The position numbers and the translations under genes are program-made. This document shows positions 17,319 through 25,664 of a stretch of DNA of 64,000 nucleotides, in pieces (position 1 is the stretch's first letter; every line of letters starts with the position of its first letter). The notes below the pieces were generated by a model that had not been told where the DNA came from, did not search any database, and worked only from the letters and a program-made list of their open reading frames with translations. Origin of the DNA: Lysobacter daejeonensis GH1-9. Its GTDB lineage: Bacteria; Pseudomonadota; Gammaproteobacteria; Xanthomonadales; Xanthomonadaceae. The stretch spans positions 1-64,000 of the forward strand of contig NZ_AVPU01000018.1 in assembly GCF_000768355.1 (NCBI RefSeq), given 5' to 3'.

Positions 17319-19232
17319 TCAGGCCAGCGGCGCGTCGTCCAGATAGGTGTAGCCGGTCAGGCCGGTCTCCAGCGCCACAGTGAGGCGTTCGGCCTCGTCC
17401 GCGGGCAGGTGCGCCGCCGCCACCTTGGCGCGATAGGCCGCGCGCAGGTCGTCGAGCTTGTAGCCCACGTAGTCGAGCATCACGTCGGTGGTATCGCCCC
17501 GGCGCTGCTGCACCAGCTTCACCGCGTCGCCGTCCACGCGCACTTCGACCGCGTCGGTGTCGCCGAACAGGTTGTGGATGTCGCCCAGGATCTCCTGGTA
17601 CGCGCCAACCATGAAGAAGCCCAGCCGGTAGCTCTCGCCCGGCCGCAGCGCGTGGATCGGCATCGAGGTGTTGAGCGTCTCGTTCTCGACATAGGTGTCG
17701 ATGCGGCCGTCGGAGTCGCAGGTCAGGTCGGCGATCACGCCACGGCGGGTCGGCACCTCGTCCAAGCGCTCGATCGGCGCGATCGGGAACACCTGCTGGA
17801 TGGCCCAGATGTCGGGCATCGACTCGAACACGCTGAAGTTGACGAAGTACTTGTCGACCAGGCGCTGGTTGAGCTCGTCGAGCACCGCCTGGTGGCTCTT
17901 CTCGCCCGGGTGCAGGCGCTCGCGCACGCCGTTGGCAATGGCGTAGAACAGGTCGTCGATGCGCGCACGGTGGACCAGGTCGATCTGGCCCAGCGCGTAC
18001 AGCGACAGGCCTTCGCCGTGGTGGTGCACGGCCTCGTGGAACAGCTCCACCGCCGGGCGCGCGCCCAGTTCGCCATGGATCTCGCGCAGGTGGCGGATCA
18101 CTGCCGGCTCGTCGTCGTGCGCCTCGGGCACGCGGCCTTCCGGCGCCTGCTCCACTTCGGACACGTTGGCCACCAGCACCGCGTGGTGCGCGGTCATCGC
18201 GCGGCCGCACTCGGTGACCAGGCGCGGCGGGTTCAGGCCGTATTCCTCGCAGGCCTCGGCCAGCGGCTGCACGATGGTGCTGGCGTACTGGTTCACGCCG
18301 TAGTTGATCGAGCAGTAGCTGCGCGAGCGGGTCCCCTCGTAGTCCACGCCGAGGCCGCCGCCGACATCCATGAACTGCACCTTGGCGCCCAGCACCGACA
18401 GTTCGACGAAGTAGCGCACCGCCTCGCGCATGCCGTTGGCGATGTCGCGCACGTTGGAGATCTGGCTGCCCATGTGGAAATGCAGCAGGCCCAGGCAGTC
18501 GCCCATGCCGGCGTCGCGCAGTTGCTTCCACAAGTCCAGCACCTGGCGCGGGGACAGCCCGAACTTGGCCTTGTCGCCGCCGCTGTTCTGCCACTTGCCG
18601 GCGCCCAGCGACGCCAGGCGCATGCGCACGCCCAGGCCCGGCTTCACGCCCAGCGCCTCGGACTCCTCCAGCACCAACGCCAGCTCGGACGGCTTCTCCA
18701 CGACGATCCAGGTATTGAGGCCAAGCTTGCGACCGATCAGCGCCAGGCGGATGTACTCGCGGTCCTTGTAACCGTTGCAGACGATCAGTCCGCCGGGCCG
18801 GCTCAGCGCCAGCACCGCCATCAGCTCGGGCTTGCTGCCCGCCTCCAGGCCAAAGCCGGTGTTGGCCGGCGCATCGGCACCATTGCCGCCCACCGCCGCC
18901 AGCGTCCCGGCGACGCCGAAGTGCTGGTTGACCTTGATCGGGTACACGGCGGTGTAGCCGCCGGGGTAGCTCCACTCGTCCATGGCGTGGGCGAAGGCGC
19001 CCTGCAGCTTGCGCAGGCGCGCGCCGAGGATGTCGGGAAAACGCACCAGCAGCGGCAACTTGGCACCGCTGGCGCGGGCCTGGTCCACGATCTGCGGCAG
19101 CGCGACGGTCGGCCCGGTGTCGCCACGCGGGCGCACGCTGATGCGGCCGGCGGCGTCCACGTCATAGAAGCCCTCGCTCCAGTAGGGGATCGAGTAGGTC
19201 TGGCGGGCCTGATCAATCGACCAGTCGGACAT
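17319..19232 (-). CDS. speA: Biosynthetic arginine decarboxylase
   Basis: PLP enzyme converting arginine to agmatine, the first step towards putrescine. The 637-residue length matches SpeA (fold III decarboxylase). The likely PLP lysine is K100 in YTAVYPIKVNQ; FHMGSQISN and the glycine-rich DVGGGLGVDYEG are present. The start at 19232 (MSDWSIDQARQTYS) fits the family; the in-frame extension upstream is Pro/Arg-rich and not protein-like. It is divergent from speE, so both ends of a polyamine route share one intergenic region. Confidence 0.96.
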   Translation of the reverse strand: MSDWSIDQARQTYSIPYWSEGFYDVDAAGRISVRPRGDTGPTVALPQIVDQARASGAKLPLLVRFPDILGARLRKLQGAFAHAMDEWSYPGGYTAVYPIKVNQHFGVAGTLAAVGGNGADAPANTGFGLEAGSKPELMAVLALSRPGGLIVCNGYKDREYIRLALIGRKLGLNTWIVVEKPSELALVLEESEALGVKPGLGVRMRLASLGAGKWQNSGGDKAKFGLSPRQVLDLWKQLRDAGMGDCLGLLHFHMGSQISNVRDIANGMREAVRYFVELSVLGAKVQFMDVGGGLGVDYEGTRSRSYCSINYGVNQYASTIVQPLAEACEEYGLNPPRLVTECGRAMTAHHAVLVANVSEVEQAPEGRVPEAHDDEPAVIRHLREIHGELGARPAVELFHEAVHHHGEGLSLYALGQIDLVHRARIDDLFYAIANGVRERLHPGEKSHQAVLDELNQRLVDKYFVNFSVFESMPDIWAIQQVFPIAPIERLDEVPTRRGVIADLTCDSDGRIDTYVENETLNTSMPIHALRPGESYRLGFFMVGAYQEILGDIHNLFGDTDAVEVRVDGDAVKLVQQRRGDTTDVMLDYVGYKLDDLRAAYRAKVAAAHLPADEAERLTVALETGLTGYTYLDDAPLA

Positions 19233-19572
19233 CGGCTTGGTACCAAGGGGGTGTGGGGACGCGCATTCTACCCCCGGGGGGCCGGGGGGTATGTGAGGCC
19301 ATGGTCGTGCCGGGCGGGGCCATGGGCGGGCCGCCCTGACCTCCATCGCCGCCCGCTGCACACGCTGGACGCCACGCCCACTGCCCCGTCGCCCAGCCGG
19401 ACGTTGCCGTGGCTTCATCACCGCACCGGCGCGCGTCCGCTACAATCCGCGGCCTCGCACGGCCTGCCCGCCCCGGCGGACGCCACGCGTCACCGGCGTC
19501 TTTGACGCCCCACCCGGCCCGGCCGCAAGCTGCCCCGTGCAGCCCGCCCCACACCCACAAGGACCGACTGGC
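19233..19572. promoter_or_regulatory. Divergent speA/speE control region
   Basis: This 340-bp region has no gene. For speA (minus) a TAGAAT -10 element lies at 19265-19270, about 26 bases before the start. For speE (plus) TACAAT lies at 19441-19446, giving a leader of roughly 120 bases. Between them the DNA is very GC-rich, with CCCCCGGGGGG and a GGGCGGG...CCCGCC-type symmetry at about 19309-19331. No -35 boxes are clear. Confidence 0.4.
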
Positions 19573-20424
19573 ATGAGCGACAACACCACCTGGCACTACG
19601 AGAACTTCGAGCCCTCTGGCTCGGCCATCGGCTACCGGATCACGAAGAAGCTGGACGAGGTGCAGTCGCCGTTCCAGAAGATCGAAATCTTCGAGAGCAC
19701 CGACTGGGGCAACCTGATGCTCATCGACGGCGCGATGATGCTGACCACTCGCGACAACTTCCTGTACCACGAGATGATGTCGCACCCGGCGCTGTTCACC
19801 CACGCCAACCCGAAGAGCGTGGTGATCATCGGTGGCGGCGACTGCGGCACGCTGCGCGAGGTGCTCAAGCACCCGGGCGTCGAAAAGGCCGTGCAGTGCG
19901 ACATCGACGAGCAGGTCACGCGCATGGCCGAGAAGTGGTTCCCGGAGCTGTGCGACAGCAATGACGACCCCCGCGCCGAGCTGCTGTTCGACGACGGCAT
20001 CGCCTACATGGCCAACTGCGCGCCGAATTCGCTGGACATCGTGATCGTCGACTCGACCGACCCGGTCGGCCCGGCCGAAGGCCTGTTCAACAAGGCGTTC
20101 TTCGAGAGCTGCTTCCGTGCGCTGAAGGACGACGGCATCCTGGTACAGCAGTCCGAGTCGCCGCTGGTGCTGCTGGAGCTGATCAAGGCCATGCGCGCCG
20201 AGATGGGCAAGGCCGGCTTCAGCACGTTCCAGACTCTGCCGTTCCCGCAGCCGTGCTACCCCACCGGCTGGTGGAGCTGCACGATGGCGCGCAAGGGCCA
20301 GGGCTTCGACTTCCGCGAGGCCGATGCGCGTGCGAAGGCGTTCGCGACCAAGTACTACACCGCCGACATCCACAAGGGCGCGGCGAGCCTGCCGCCATTC
20401 GTGGCGGAGGCGCTGGGGGAGTAA
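19573..20424 (+). CDS. speE: Spermidine synthase (polyamine aminopropyltransferase)
   Basis: Transfers aminopropyl from decarboxylated SAM to putrescine. The 283-residue protein starts MSDNTTWHYENF. The SAM-binding loop GGGD is at 87-90 in VVIIGGGDCGTLREVLKH, the acidic CDID strand follows, and the catalytic aspartate lies in IVDSTDPVGPAEGLF. SpeA, encoded divergently, makes agmatine; the agmatine-to-putrescine enzymes and SpeD are not in the window. A strong terminator follows. Confidence 0.96.
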   Translation: MSDNTTWHYENFEPSGSAIGYRITKKLDEVQSPFQKIEIFESTDWGNLMLIDGAMMLTTRDNFLYHEMMSHPALFTHANPKSVVIIGGGDCGTLREVLKHPGVEKAVQCDIDEQVTRMAEKWFPELCDSNDDPRAELLFDDGIAYMANCAPNSLDIVIVDSTDPVGPAEGLFNKAFFESCFRALKDDGILVQQSESPLVLLELIKAMRAEMGKAGFSTFQTLPFPQPCYPTGWWSCTMARKGQGFDFREADARAKAFATKYYTADIHKGAASLPPFVAEALGE

Positions 20425-20439
20425 GATCCCTTGTCAGAC

Positions 20440-20475
20440 ACAAAAGCCCCGCTTCGGCGGGGCTTTTGTTTTGTG
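20440..20475 (+). terminator. Intrinsic terminator of speE
   Basis: ACAAAAGCCCCGC (20440-20452) pairs over 13 bp with GCGGGGCTTTTGT (20457-20469) around a stabilising TTCG tetraloop, and is followed by TTTTG. It is 15 bp past the stop. Confidence 0.92.
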
Positions 20476-20612
20476 CGGGCGACCAAGGGGCTTCACACAC
20501 CACGCGCCAGTAAACGCCATCACGATGCGCGCGCTGGATCTACCCCAACTAGCGCCAACCTCGAACTGGAGAATGTGTCCAGCGGCTGATGACAGCACGC
20601 GGTCCAAGCTGT

Positions 20613-21005
<393 letters not shown>

Positions 21006-21072
21006 TCAGGATATCGCGAAGGCCGTTGACGACGCGCTCATCACCGCGTCGGCTAGAATTCCGACGCAACGT

Positions 21073-21086
21073 TAGGAATTTTCCTA
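21073..21086. promoter_or_regulatory. Palindromic operator candidate between glnK and ubiK
   Basis: TAGGAA-TT-TTCCTA is a perfect 6-bp inverted repeat in an AT-rich patch between the divergent genes. Its size and symmetry fit a dimeric regulator site. No known box is recognised with confidence. Confidence 0.35.
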
Positions 21087-21163
21087 CACCACGCCGCGGT
21101 GTCCGCCGACGGCGCCCAACCGCCGGGTGCGCCACGCTGGACGCCCGACGGAGGAATCCCCAC

Positions 21164-21433
21164 ATGATCGACCTCAACCAGATTGACGACCTCGCCCGCC
21201 GCCTCAGCAGCCTGGTGCCGCCCGGCTTGCGCGAAGGCCGCGAGGAGCTGCAGCAGAACTTCAAATCGGTGCTGCAGAGCGGGCTGGCCAAGCTCGACCT
21301 GGTGACCCGCGAGGAGTTCGAAGTGCAGCGCGCGGTGCTGCTGCGCACCCGCGAGAAGCTGGAAGCACTGCAGCGCACCGTCGAGGAGCTCGAGGCCCGA
21401 TTGGGCGCCGACACCACCGCGCCGCGCCACTGA
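21164..21433 (+). CDS. ubiK: Ubiquinone biosynthesis accessory factor UbiK (YqiC)
   Basis: Small soluble partner of the SCP2 protein UbiJ; together they aid the late, lipid-exposed steps of ubiquinone assembly. The 89-residue protein is amphipathic, with an N-terminal MIDLNQIDDLARRLS and a C-terminal coiled coil (VLLRTREKLEALQRTVEEL) typical of the family. A clear GGAGG lies 9 bases before ATG 21164. Its partners ubiJ and ubiB are in this window at 36.3-38.7 kb. Confidence 0.92.
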   Translation: MIDLNQIDDLARRLSSLVPPGLREGREELQQNFKSVLQSGLAKLDLVTREEFEVQRAVLLRTREKLEALQRTVEELEARLGADTTAPRH

Positions 21434-21443
21434 GGCCACCCCC

Positions 21444-22970
21444 ATGAATCTGGCCATCGTGCACAGCCGTGCGCGATCGGGCGTGCGTGCGCCCGAAGTC
21501 AGGGTCGAGGTGCATCTGGGCGGCGGATTGCCGTCGATGTCCATCGTCGGCCTGCCCGCCGCCGCGGTGCGCGAGGCGAAGGATCGGGTGCGCGCCGCGC
21601 TGCAGTCCTCGCAACTCGAGTTCCCCGCGCGGCGCATTACTGTCAACCTGGCCCCGGCGGACCTGCCCAAGGATGGCGGCCGCTTTGACCTGCCTATCGC
21701 GCTGGGCATCCTGGCGGCGAGCGGGCAAATCCCGCAGCAGGCGCTGGAGGACACCGAGTTCCTGGGCGAACTGGCGTTGACCGGCGAATTGCGAGCGGTG
21801 GACGGCGCCCTGCCTGCCACCTTGGCCACCAACGCTACCGGGCGGTCCCTGGTGTTGCCGCTGGCCAACGGAGCGGAAGCGGCCCTCGCCGCGCAGGCGC
21901 GCGTCCACACAGCACGAACCCTGTTGGAAGTCTGTGCCGGCCTCAAGGGCCAAAAAATGCTGCCGCGTGCAGAACCCGCGGCAGGCCCGGCCGCGGGCTG
22001 CGCACCCGATCTCGTCGACGTCCGCGGCCAGGCTCACGCCCGACGTGCGCTGGAGATCGCAGCGGCAGGTTCCCATCATCTGCTGTTCCTGGGCCCACCG
22101 GGCTGCGGCAAATCGATGCTGGCCGCCCGCCTTCCGGGCCTGCTGCCACCACCGAGTCACGATGAGGCCCTGGAAAGTGCAGCCATTGCGTCGGCTGCCG
22201 GACTCGGCCACCACACCGCCCACGATGCGATGCGGGCATGGGGCATCCGCCCCTTCCGGGCGCCTCACCACTCGGCCAGCGCGATCGCGCTCGTCGGCGG
22301 CGGCGGCGTGCCAAGGCCGGGCGAAGTATCGCTGGCCCACAACGGCGTGCTGTTTCTGGATGAGTTGCCGGAATGGAGCCGGGCTGCACTGGAAGTGCTG
22401 CGCGAACCCCTGGAGAACGGGACCGTGACGGTATCCCGGGCGGCACGCAGCGTCGACTTCCCGGCGCGGTTCCAGCTTGTGGCTGCGATGAACCCCTGCC
22501 CGTGCGGCTGGGCGGGGGACGCCAGTGGGCGTTGCCGCTGCAGCGAGGAGTCGATTGCCCGCTATCGTGCCCGCGTATCCGGGCCACTGATGGACCGGAT
22601 CGACCTTCATGTAGACGTCCCGCGCCTGTCCTCGGGCGAACTACGGGGGGCCGCGCCACCCGGTGAGTCCAGCACCACGGTCGCGAACCGCGTCGCCCGG
22701 GCACGCCACTGCCAGCTTGAACGCACCGGCAAGCCAAACGCGCAGCTGTCGCAGGCTGAACTCCGGCAGATGTGCGCCCTGTCCGATCACGACCAGAACC
22801 TGTTGGATACCGCCGCGGATCGACTCCAACTCAGCGCACGCTCGGTGCACCGGATACTTCGCGTGGCCCGGACCATCGCGGACCTGGACTGCGCCGTGGC
22901 AATCCAGACACAACACCTGACCGAGGCAATCGGCTACCGGCAAGTGGATCGCGGCGCCGCCGTCGCTTAG
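21444..22970 (+). CDS. comM: ComM/YifB Mg-chelatase-like AAA+ protein
   Basis: Hexameric helicase-like protein that promotes branch migration in natural transformation. The 508-residue protein has an N-terminal Lon-like domain of about 165 residues, then an AAA+ core with Walker A GPPGCGKS, a VGGGGVPRPGEVSLAHNGV segment, Walker B FLDELPEW, the paired-cysteine NPCPCG region, and a C-terminal Mg-chelatase helical domain. It starts 10 bp after ubiK, so the two are co-transcribed. Confidence 0.95.
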   Translation: MNLAIVHSRARSGVRAPEVRVEVHLGGGLPSMSIVGLPAAAVREAKDRVRAALQSSQLEFPARRITVNLAPADLPKDGGRFDLPIALGILAASGQIPQQALEDTEFLGELALTGELRAVDGALPATLATNATGRSLVLPLANGAEAALAAQARVHTARTLLEVCAGLKGQKMLPRAEPAAGPAAGCAPDLVDVRGQAHARRALEIAAAGSHHLLFLGPPGCGKSMLAARLPGLLPPPSHDEALESAAIASAAGLGHHTAHDAMRAWGIRPFRAPHHSASAIALVGGGGVPRPGEVSLAHNGVLFLDELPEWSRAALEVLREPLENGTVTVSRAARSVDFPARFQLVAAMNPCPCGWAGDASGRCRCSEESIARYRARVSGPLMDRIDLHVDVPRLSSGELRGAAPPGESSTTVANRVARARHCQLERTGKPNAQLSQAELRQMCALSDHDQNLLDTAADRLQLSARSVHRILRVARTIADLDCAVAIQTQHLTEAIGYRQVDRGAAVA

Positions 22971-22991
22971 CGGCCGGCGCCGCAACCAACA

Positions 22992-23468
22992 TCAGCCTCC
23001 GCAACCCGGCGGAATGCAGATCTTGGGCTTCTCCATCCAGGCACGCGCCCCTCGGCGCGCCTCGTCAATTTCTTCCTGCGTACCGCACCGCGTGACCTTC
23101 ATCTTCGAGCCGGTCTTGGCTTCCGTCCAACAGGTGTCCTGATTTTCCTGGGCGACGCGAGTGCCAACAACGTTCGCGTTGATCCGCTCCAGGGCGTTTT
23201 CCAGTCGGATCTGTTCCTGGATGTTGAGCTGGTCAAAACGCGTATTGCTTCCCGCAATCGCAAATACCGTTTCCTGCTCCTTGCGGATCACGCGAACCTG
23301 TCGCGGAGACAGCCCCGAGGTTCCGGCATCGATGTTGGCCTTGAGGGACTGCTGCTGTTCAAGGATGGCTGCAAGCTTATCCCCCTGTTCCGCGGCCGAG
23401 GCATGGAGCGCCACGGTGCCCCATGCCAATGCCAACGACACCCCAAGTGCCCTGCAAAATTTGTTCAC
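22992..23468 (-). CDS. Small exported cysteine protein A
   Basis: This 158-residue protein starts at GTG with the signal peptide VNKFCRALGVSLALAWGTVA, cut near ASA. A helical middle (QQQSLKANIDAG...VRVIRKEQETVFAIA) leads to a C-terminal module: C, E at +3, GS at +7/+8, C at +15, E at +19, IC at +37/+38, then a tail ending C-G-G. The same spacing recurs without gaps in the next gene, so the two are paralogues. The start is fixed by a perfect ribosome site at 23474-23482. It is probably periplasmic or surface-exposed. Function unknown. Confidence 0.75.
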   Translation of the reverse strand: MNKFCRALGVSLALAWGTVALHASAAEQGDKLAAILEQQQSLKANIDAGTSGLSPRQVRVIRKEQETVFAIAGSNTRFDQLNIQEQIRLENALERINANVVGTRVAQENQDTCWTEAKTGSKMKVTRCGTQEEIDEARRGARAWMEKPKICIPPGCGG

Positions 23469-23473
23469 GGCTA

Positions 23474-23482
23474 CACCTCCTT
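23474..23482 (-). promoter_or_regulatory. Full-consensus Shine-Dalgarno fixing a GTG start
   Basis: AAGGAGGTG, fully complementary to the 16S anti-SD core, lies 5 bases before the GTG at 23468. It settles the start of cysteine protein A, which has no ATG at this point. Confidence 0.8.
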
Positions 23483-23590
23483 GAGTTACCTGAGCCACAG
23501 TCCGGGGTTTGAGGCTACTCCGGGGCAGGATGCGTGACAATCCAAGGGGATACCCCCTCTCGCGGCCGCAACGCAGGCGATCGGCGTCGA

Positions 23591-23920
23591 TCAACCTCCT
23601 CCGCCGCAGGTGCTGCAGATCGCGCGCTTATCCAACGCCTCACGTGCCGCCTCACGTTCGAGGCGCACCTGTTCAGCTGAACGGCACACGCGCTGGACCC
23701 GATTGCTGCCAATGGTGCGTTCCGCCTTGCAGATCATGCGCCCCTCCTCAACCACCTGCTGCTTGGCGGGCTCGGCGGCGGGAGCCGGTTGCGGCGTGGA
23801 GATCGGGGCTTCGGATTGGGCTGCCGGACTGCTGGCTACGCCCGCTTCGGCCCGGACGGTGGAGAACATCGTGCCGGCCGCCAACATGGCAATGGTCAAT
23901 GCAAGAGTTGATGAGCGCAT
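23591..23920 (-). CDS. Small exported cysteine protein B
   Basis: This 109-residue protein begins MRSSTLALTIAMLAAGTMFS, a good signal peptide. A Pro/Ala/Glu-rich spacer and a 46-residue C-terminal module follow, with cysteines, GS and IC at the same spacing as protein A and a tail of one CxxC followed by four glycines. It is the promoter-proximal gene of the pair. An alternative ATG at 23965 has the stronger ribosome site (AGGAGG) and would add 15 acidic residues; that is unusual for a signal peptide, so 23920 is preferred. It is divergent from the SagB-like gene. Function unknown. Confidence 0.72.
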   Translation of the reverse strand: MRSSTLALTIAMLAAGTMFSTVRAEAGVASSPAAQSEAPISTPQPAPAAEPAKQQVVEEGRMICKAERTIGSNRVQRVCRSAEQVRLEREAAREALDKRAICSTCGGGG

Positions 23921-24163
23921 GAATGAGCTTCCTTGATCAACGTTGGGGGAAAGATCCTCGAACATACGCAATCCTCCTGTTCGCTGTCGAATGCCAAAAG
24001 TCTCAGTGCGATCAGGGTCATGCGTCCCGGGCACCCGCCAGATCCAACGGATCCCGCTACGCTCCGGCCCGGCCTCCCGGTCCGGCGCTGCCCCCAGGGA
24101 AACTCGTCGGCGATGGTCAAGGGCAGAGCCGTTGACCCGTTGGCGGTCCGGCGAGCGTGCTTT

Positions 24164-24169
24164 CATACT
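24164..24169 (+). promoter_or_regulatory. -10 element, possible leaderless start of the SagB-like gene
   Basis: CATACT is followed by exactly six bases and then the ATG at 24176, so transcription would begin at or next to the start codon. No clear -35 box lies 16-18 bp upstream; TTGACC at 24132 is 26 bp away. Confidence 0.35.
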
Positions 24170-24175
24170 GCCAGG

Positions 24176-25378
24176 ATGCGCATTCGCCGCCGCCAACCCT
24201 GTCACCTCCAGATCGGTGGCGCTGGACTACCGGACTTCGCCGGTTTGCTGAGGGGCGAGGTGCGTTTCACGGCAAAGAGCACCCTCGAAATGCGCTGCCC
24301 GATTACAGGCATGCGCATCCCCCTCACGCCAGAGGAGCTTGCACTGATTGTCCGCGCACCCGCTGCTGAATGGCGGGAAGTGGACGAATGCGCCTTGGCC
24401 CTTGGCGTGGACGCCGCGACGCTGGCGGACCTCGCGGAACGGGGATTGCTGCTGTCGGACGCCGACGCTCCATTGGCGCAGGCCCTGCGCGATGGCGAGG
24501 CGCGGCTGGAAGCAGTGGGCTGGCACCCCGATGCGGCGCTGTACCACGCGGCTTCCCAATGGCAGGGCGTGATCGGCGAGGAGGGTCGGCGGCGTCATGA
24601 CGACGCGGCCCACCGCGAGCGCCTGCAGCAGCATGCCGCCACACTGGGGCCGCTGCCCCCACATGCCTGGCGGCGCGAGGACGCCCTGGCGCGCAGCCCC
24701 TTGCCCATCGAGCCGCTGGATGATGCATTCGCCACCACCCTGCGCGCACGCCGCACCACCCGCCACTTCCGCACCGAAGTCGCGCTGCCGCTCGCCGATT
24801 TCACCCGGGTGCTGTACGGCACCTTCGGCACGCTGGGCGCGGAGACCCTCGCGCCGGACATGGTGGCGCTGCGGCGGACCAGCGCCTCAGGCGGTGGCCT
24901 GCACCCGATCGATGCCTACCCGTTGGTGATCAACGTGGAGGGGCTGGCGCCAGGCGTGTACCACTACGAGAGCGACACCCATGCGCTGGCGCTGCTGCAG
25001 CCACTTGCGCGCGAACGGGCCCGCGCGCTGGCGAGCGCACTGACCATCGGCCAGGAGTACTTCGCCGAGGCGCACGCGCTGGTCTTCCACGTCGCGCGGC
25101 TGGATCGCCATCACTGGAAGTACCGCCGCCACCCGAAGGCCTACAAGGCAGTGCTGCTCGATTCGGGCCACCTGAGCCAGACCTTCTACCTGCTGGCCGC
25201 CGAGCGCGGGCTGGGCGCGTTCTACACGGCGGCCATCAATGATGCCGACGTGGCCGCGCTGCTGAAGCTGCGGCCACAGGTGGAGATCGCCATCGGCGCC
25301 AACGGCGTGGGCGTGCCGGACCCGAGCCGCGACCTGCTGCACCTCAAGCCCGTGCCTTGGGCGGCAGTTGCGGAGTAA
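24176..25378 (+). CDS. SagB-like peptide maturation dehydrogenase
   Basis: This 400-residue FMN oxidoreductase-like protein has a variable N-terminal half (1-180) and a C-terminal nitroreductase/SagB domain. Visible are the flavin-phosphate motif RRTTRHF at 192-198, the SagB-like SGGGLHP at 238-244, and a closing segment GLGAFYTAAINDADVAALL. SagB enzymes oxidise azolines to azoles in thiazole/oxazole peptides. From memory this matches the family named putative peptide maturation dehydrogenase (TIGR04511), which travels with a modified-peptide family and a cyclase family; both are encoded next door. No YcaO cyclodehydratase is present, so its substrate bond is unclear. The start at 24176 fits the family N-terminus (MRIRRRQP). 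Confidence 0.8.
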   Translation: MRIRRRQPCHLQIGGAGLPDFAGLLRGEVRFTAKSTLEMRCPITGMRIPLTPEELALIVRAPAAEWREVDECALALGVDAATLADLAERGLLLSDADAPLAQALRDGEARLEAVGWHPDAALYHAASQWQGVIGEEGRRRHDDAAHRERLQQHAATLGPLPPHAWRREDALARSPLPIEPLDDAFATTLRARRTTRHFRTEVALPLADFTRVLYGTFGTLGAETLAPDMVALRRTSASGGGLHPIDAYPLVINVEGLAPGVYHYESDTHALALLQPLARERARALASALTIGQEYFAEAHALVFHVARLDRHHWKYRRHPKAYKAVLLDSGHLSQTFYLLAAERGLGAFYTAAINDADVAALLKLRPQVEIAIGANGVGVPDPSRDLLHLKPVPWAAVAE

Positions 25379-25427
25379 GCCCTGAGCCGGTACAACCCGC
25401 TACGGGCGACCAAAGGGGGATCGTGGC

Positions 25428-25664
25428 ATGGCAAACCAGAGCCAAACGCTGGCGCTGTTGAAGGGGCTGGCCGAAGACGACGCACTGCGCGCGCGGATGG
25501 AGACCGACCCGGTCGCCACGTTGGCGGAGTTCGGTTTCGTGGTCGACCCGAGCATCGCACCGGAACGGGTGTCGCTACCGTCGAAGGAGCACCTGCGCGA
25601 AAACGCCGACAAGTTTGCCCGGCAGCTGGAAGCCACCAGCGGCTGGATCATTTTCTGCCGCTGA
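25428..25664 (+). CDS. NHLP-related RiPP precursor peptide candidate
   Basis: This 78-residue protein looks like a ribosomal peptide precursor. Residues ~1-52 resemble a nitrile-hydratase-type leader (TLALLKGLAEDDALRARM, then DPVATLAEFGFVV and ERVSLP). A charged helix follows, and the last ten residues form a hydrophobic, aromatic tail ATSGWIIFCR with the only cysteine, C77. From memory it fits the putative modified peptide family TIGR04509. It starts 49 bp after the SagB-like gene with AAGGGGG upstream. Its 3' end overlaps the end of the convergent cyclase gene by 17 bp. The modification, cleavage site and product are unknown. Confidence 0.78.
   Translation: MANQSQTLALLKGLAEDDALRARMETDPVATLAEFGFVVDPSIAPERVSLPSKEHLRENADKFARQLEATSGWIIFCR

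Noticed and set aside
17409..19505. 698-residue plus-strand frame
   Set aside because: Antisense to speA; composition of a shadow frame.
24132..24169. TTGACC...CATACT as a standard promoter for the SagB-like gene
   Set aside because: Spacer of 26 bp is too long; only the -10 element was kept.
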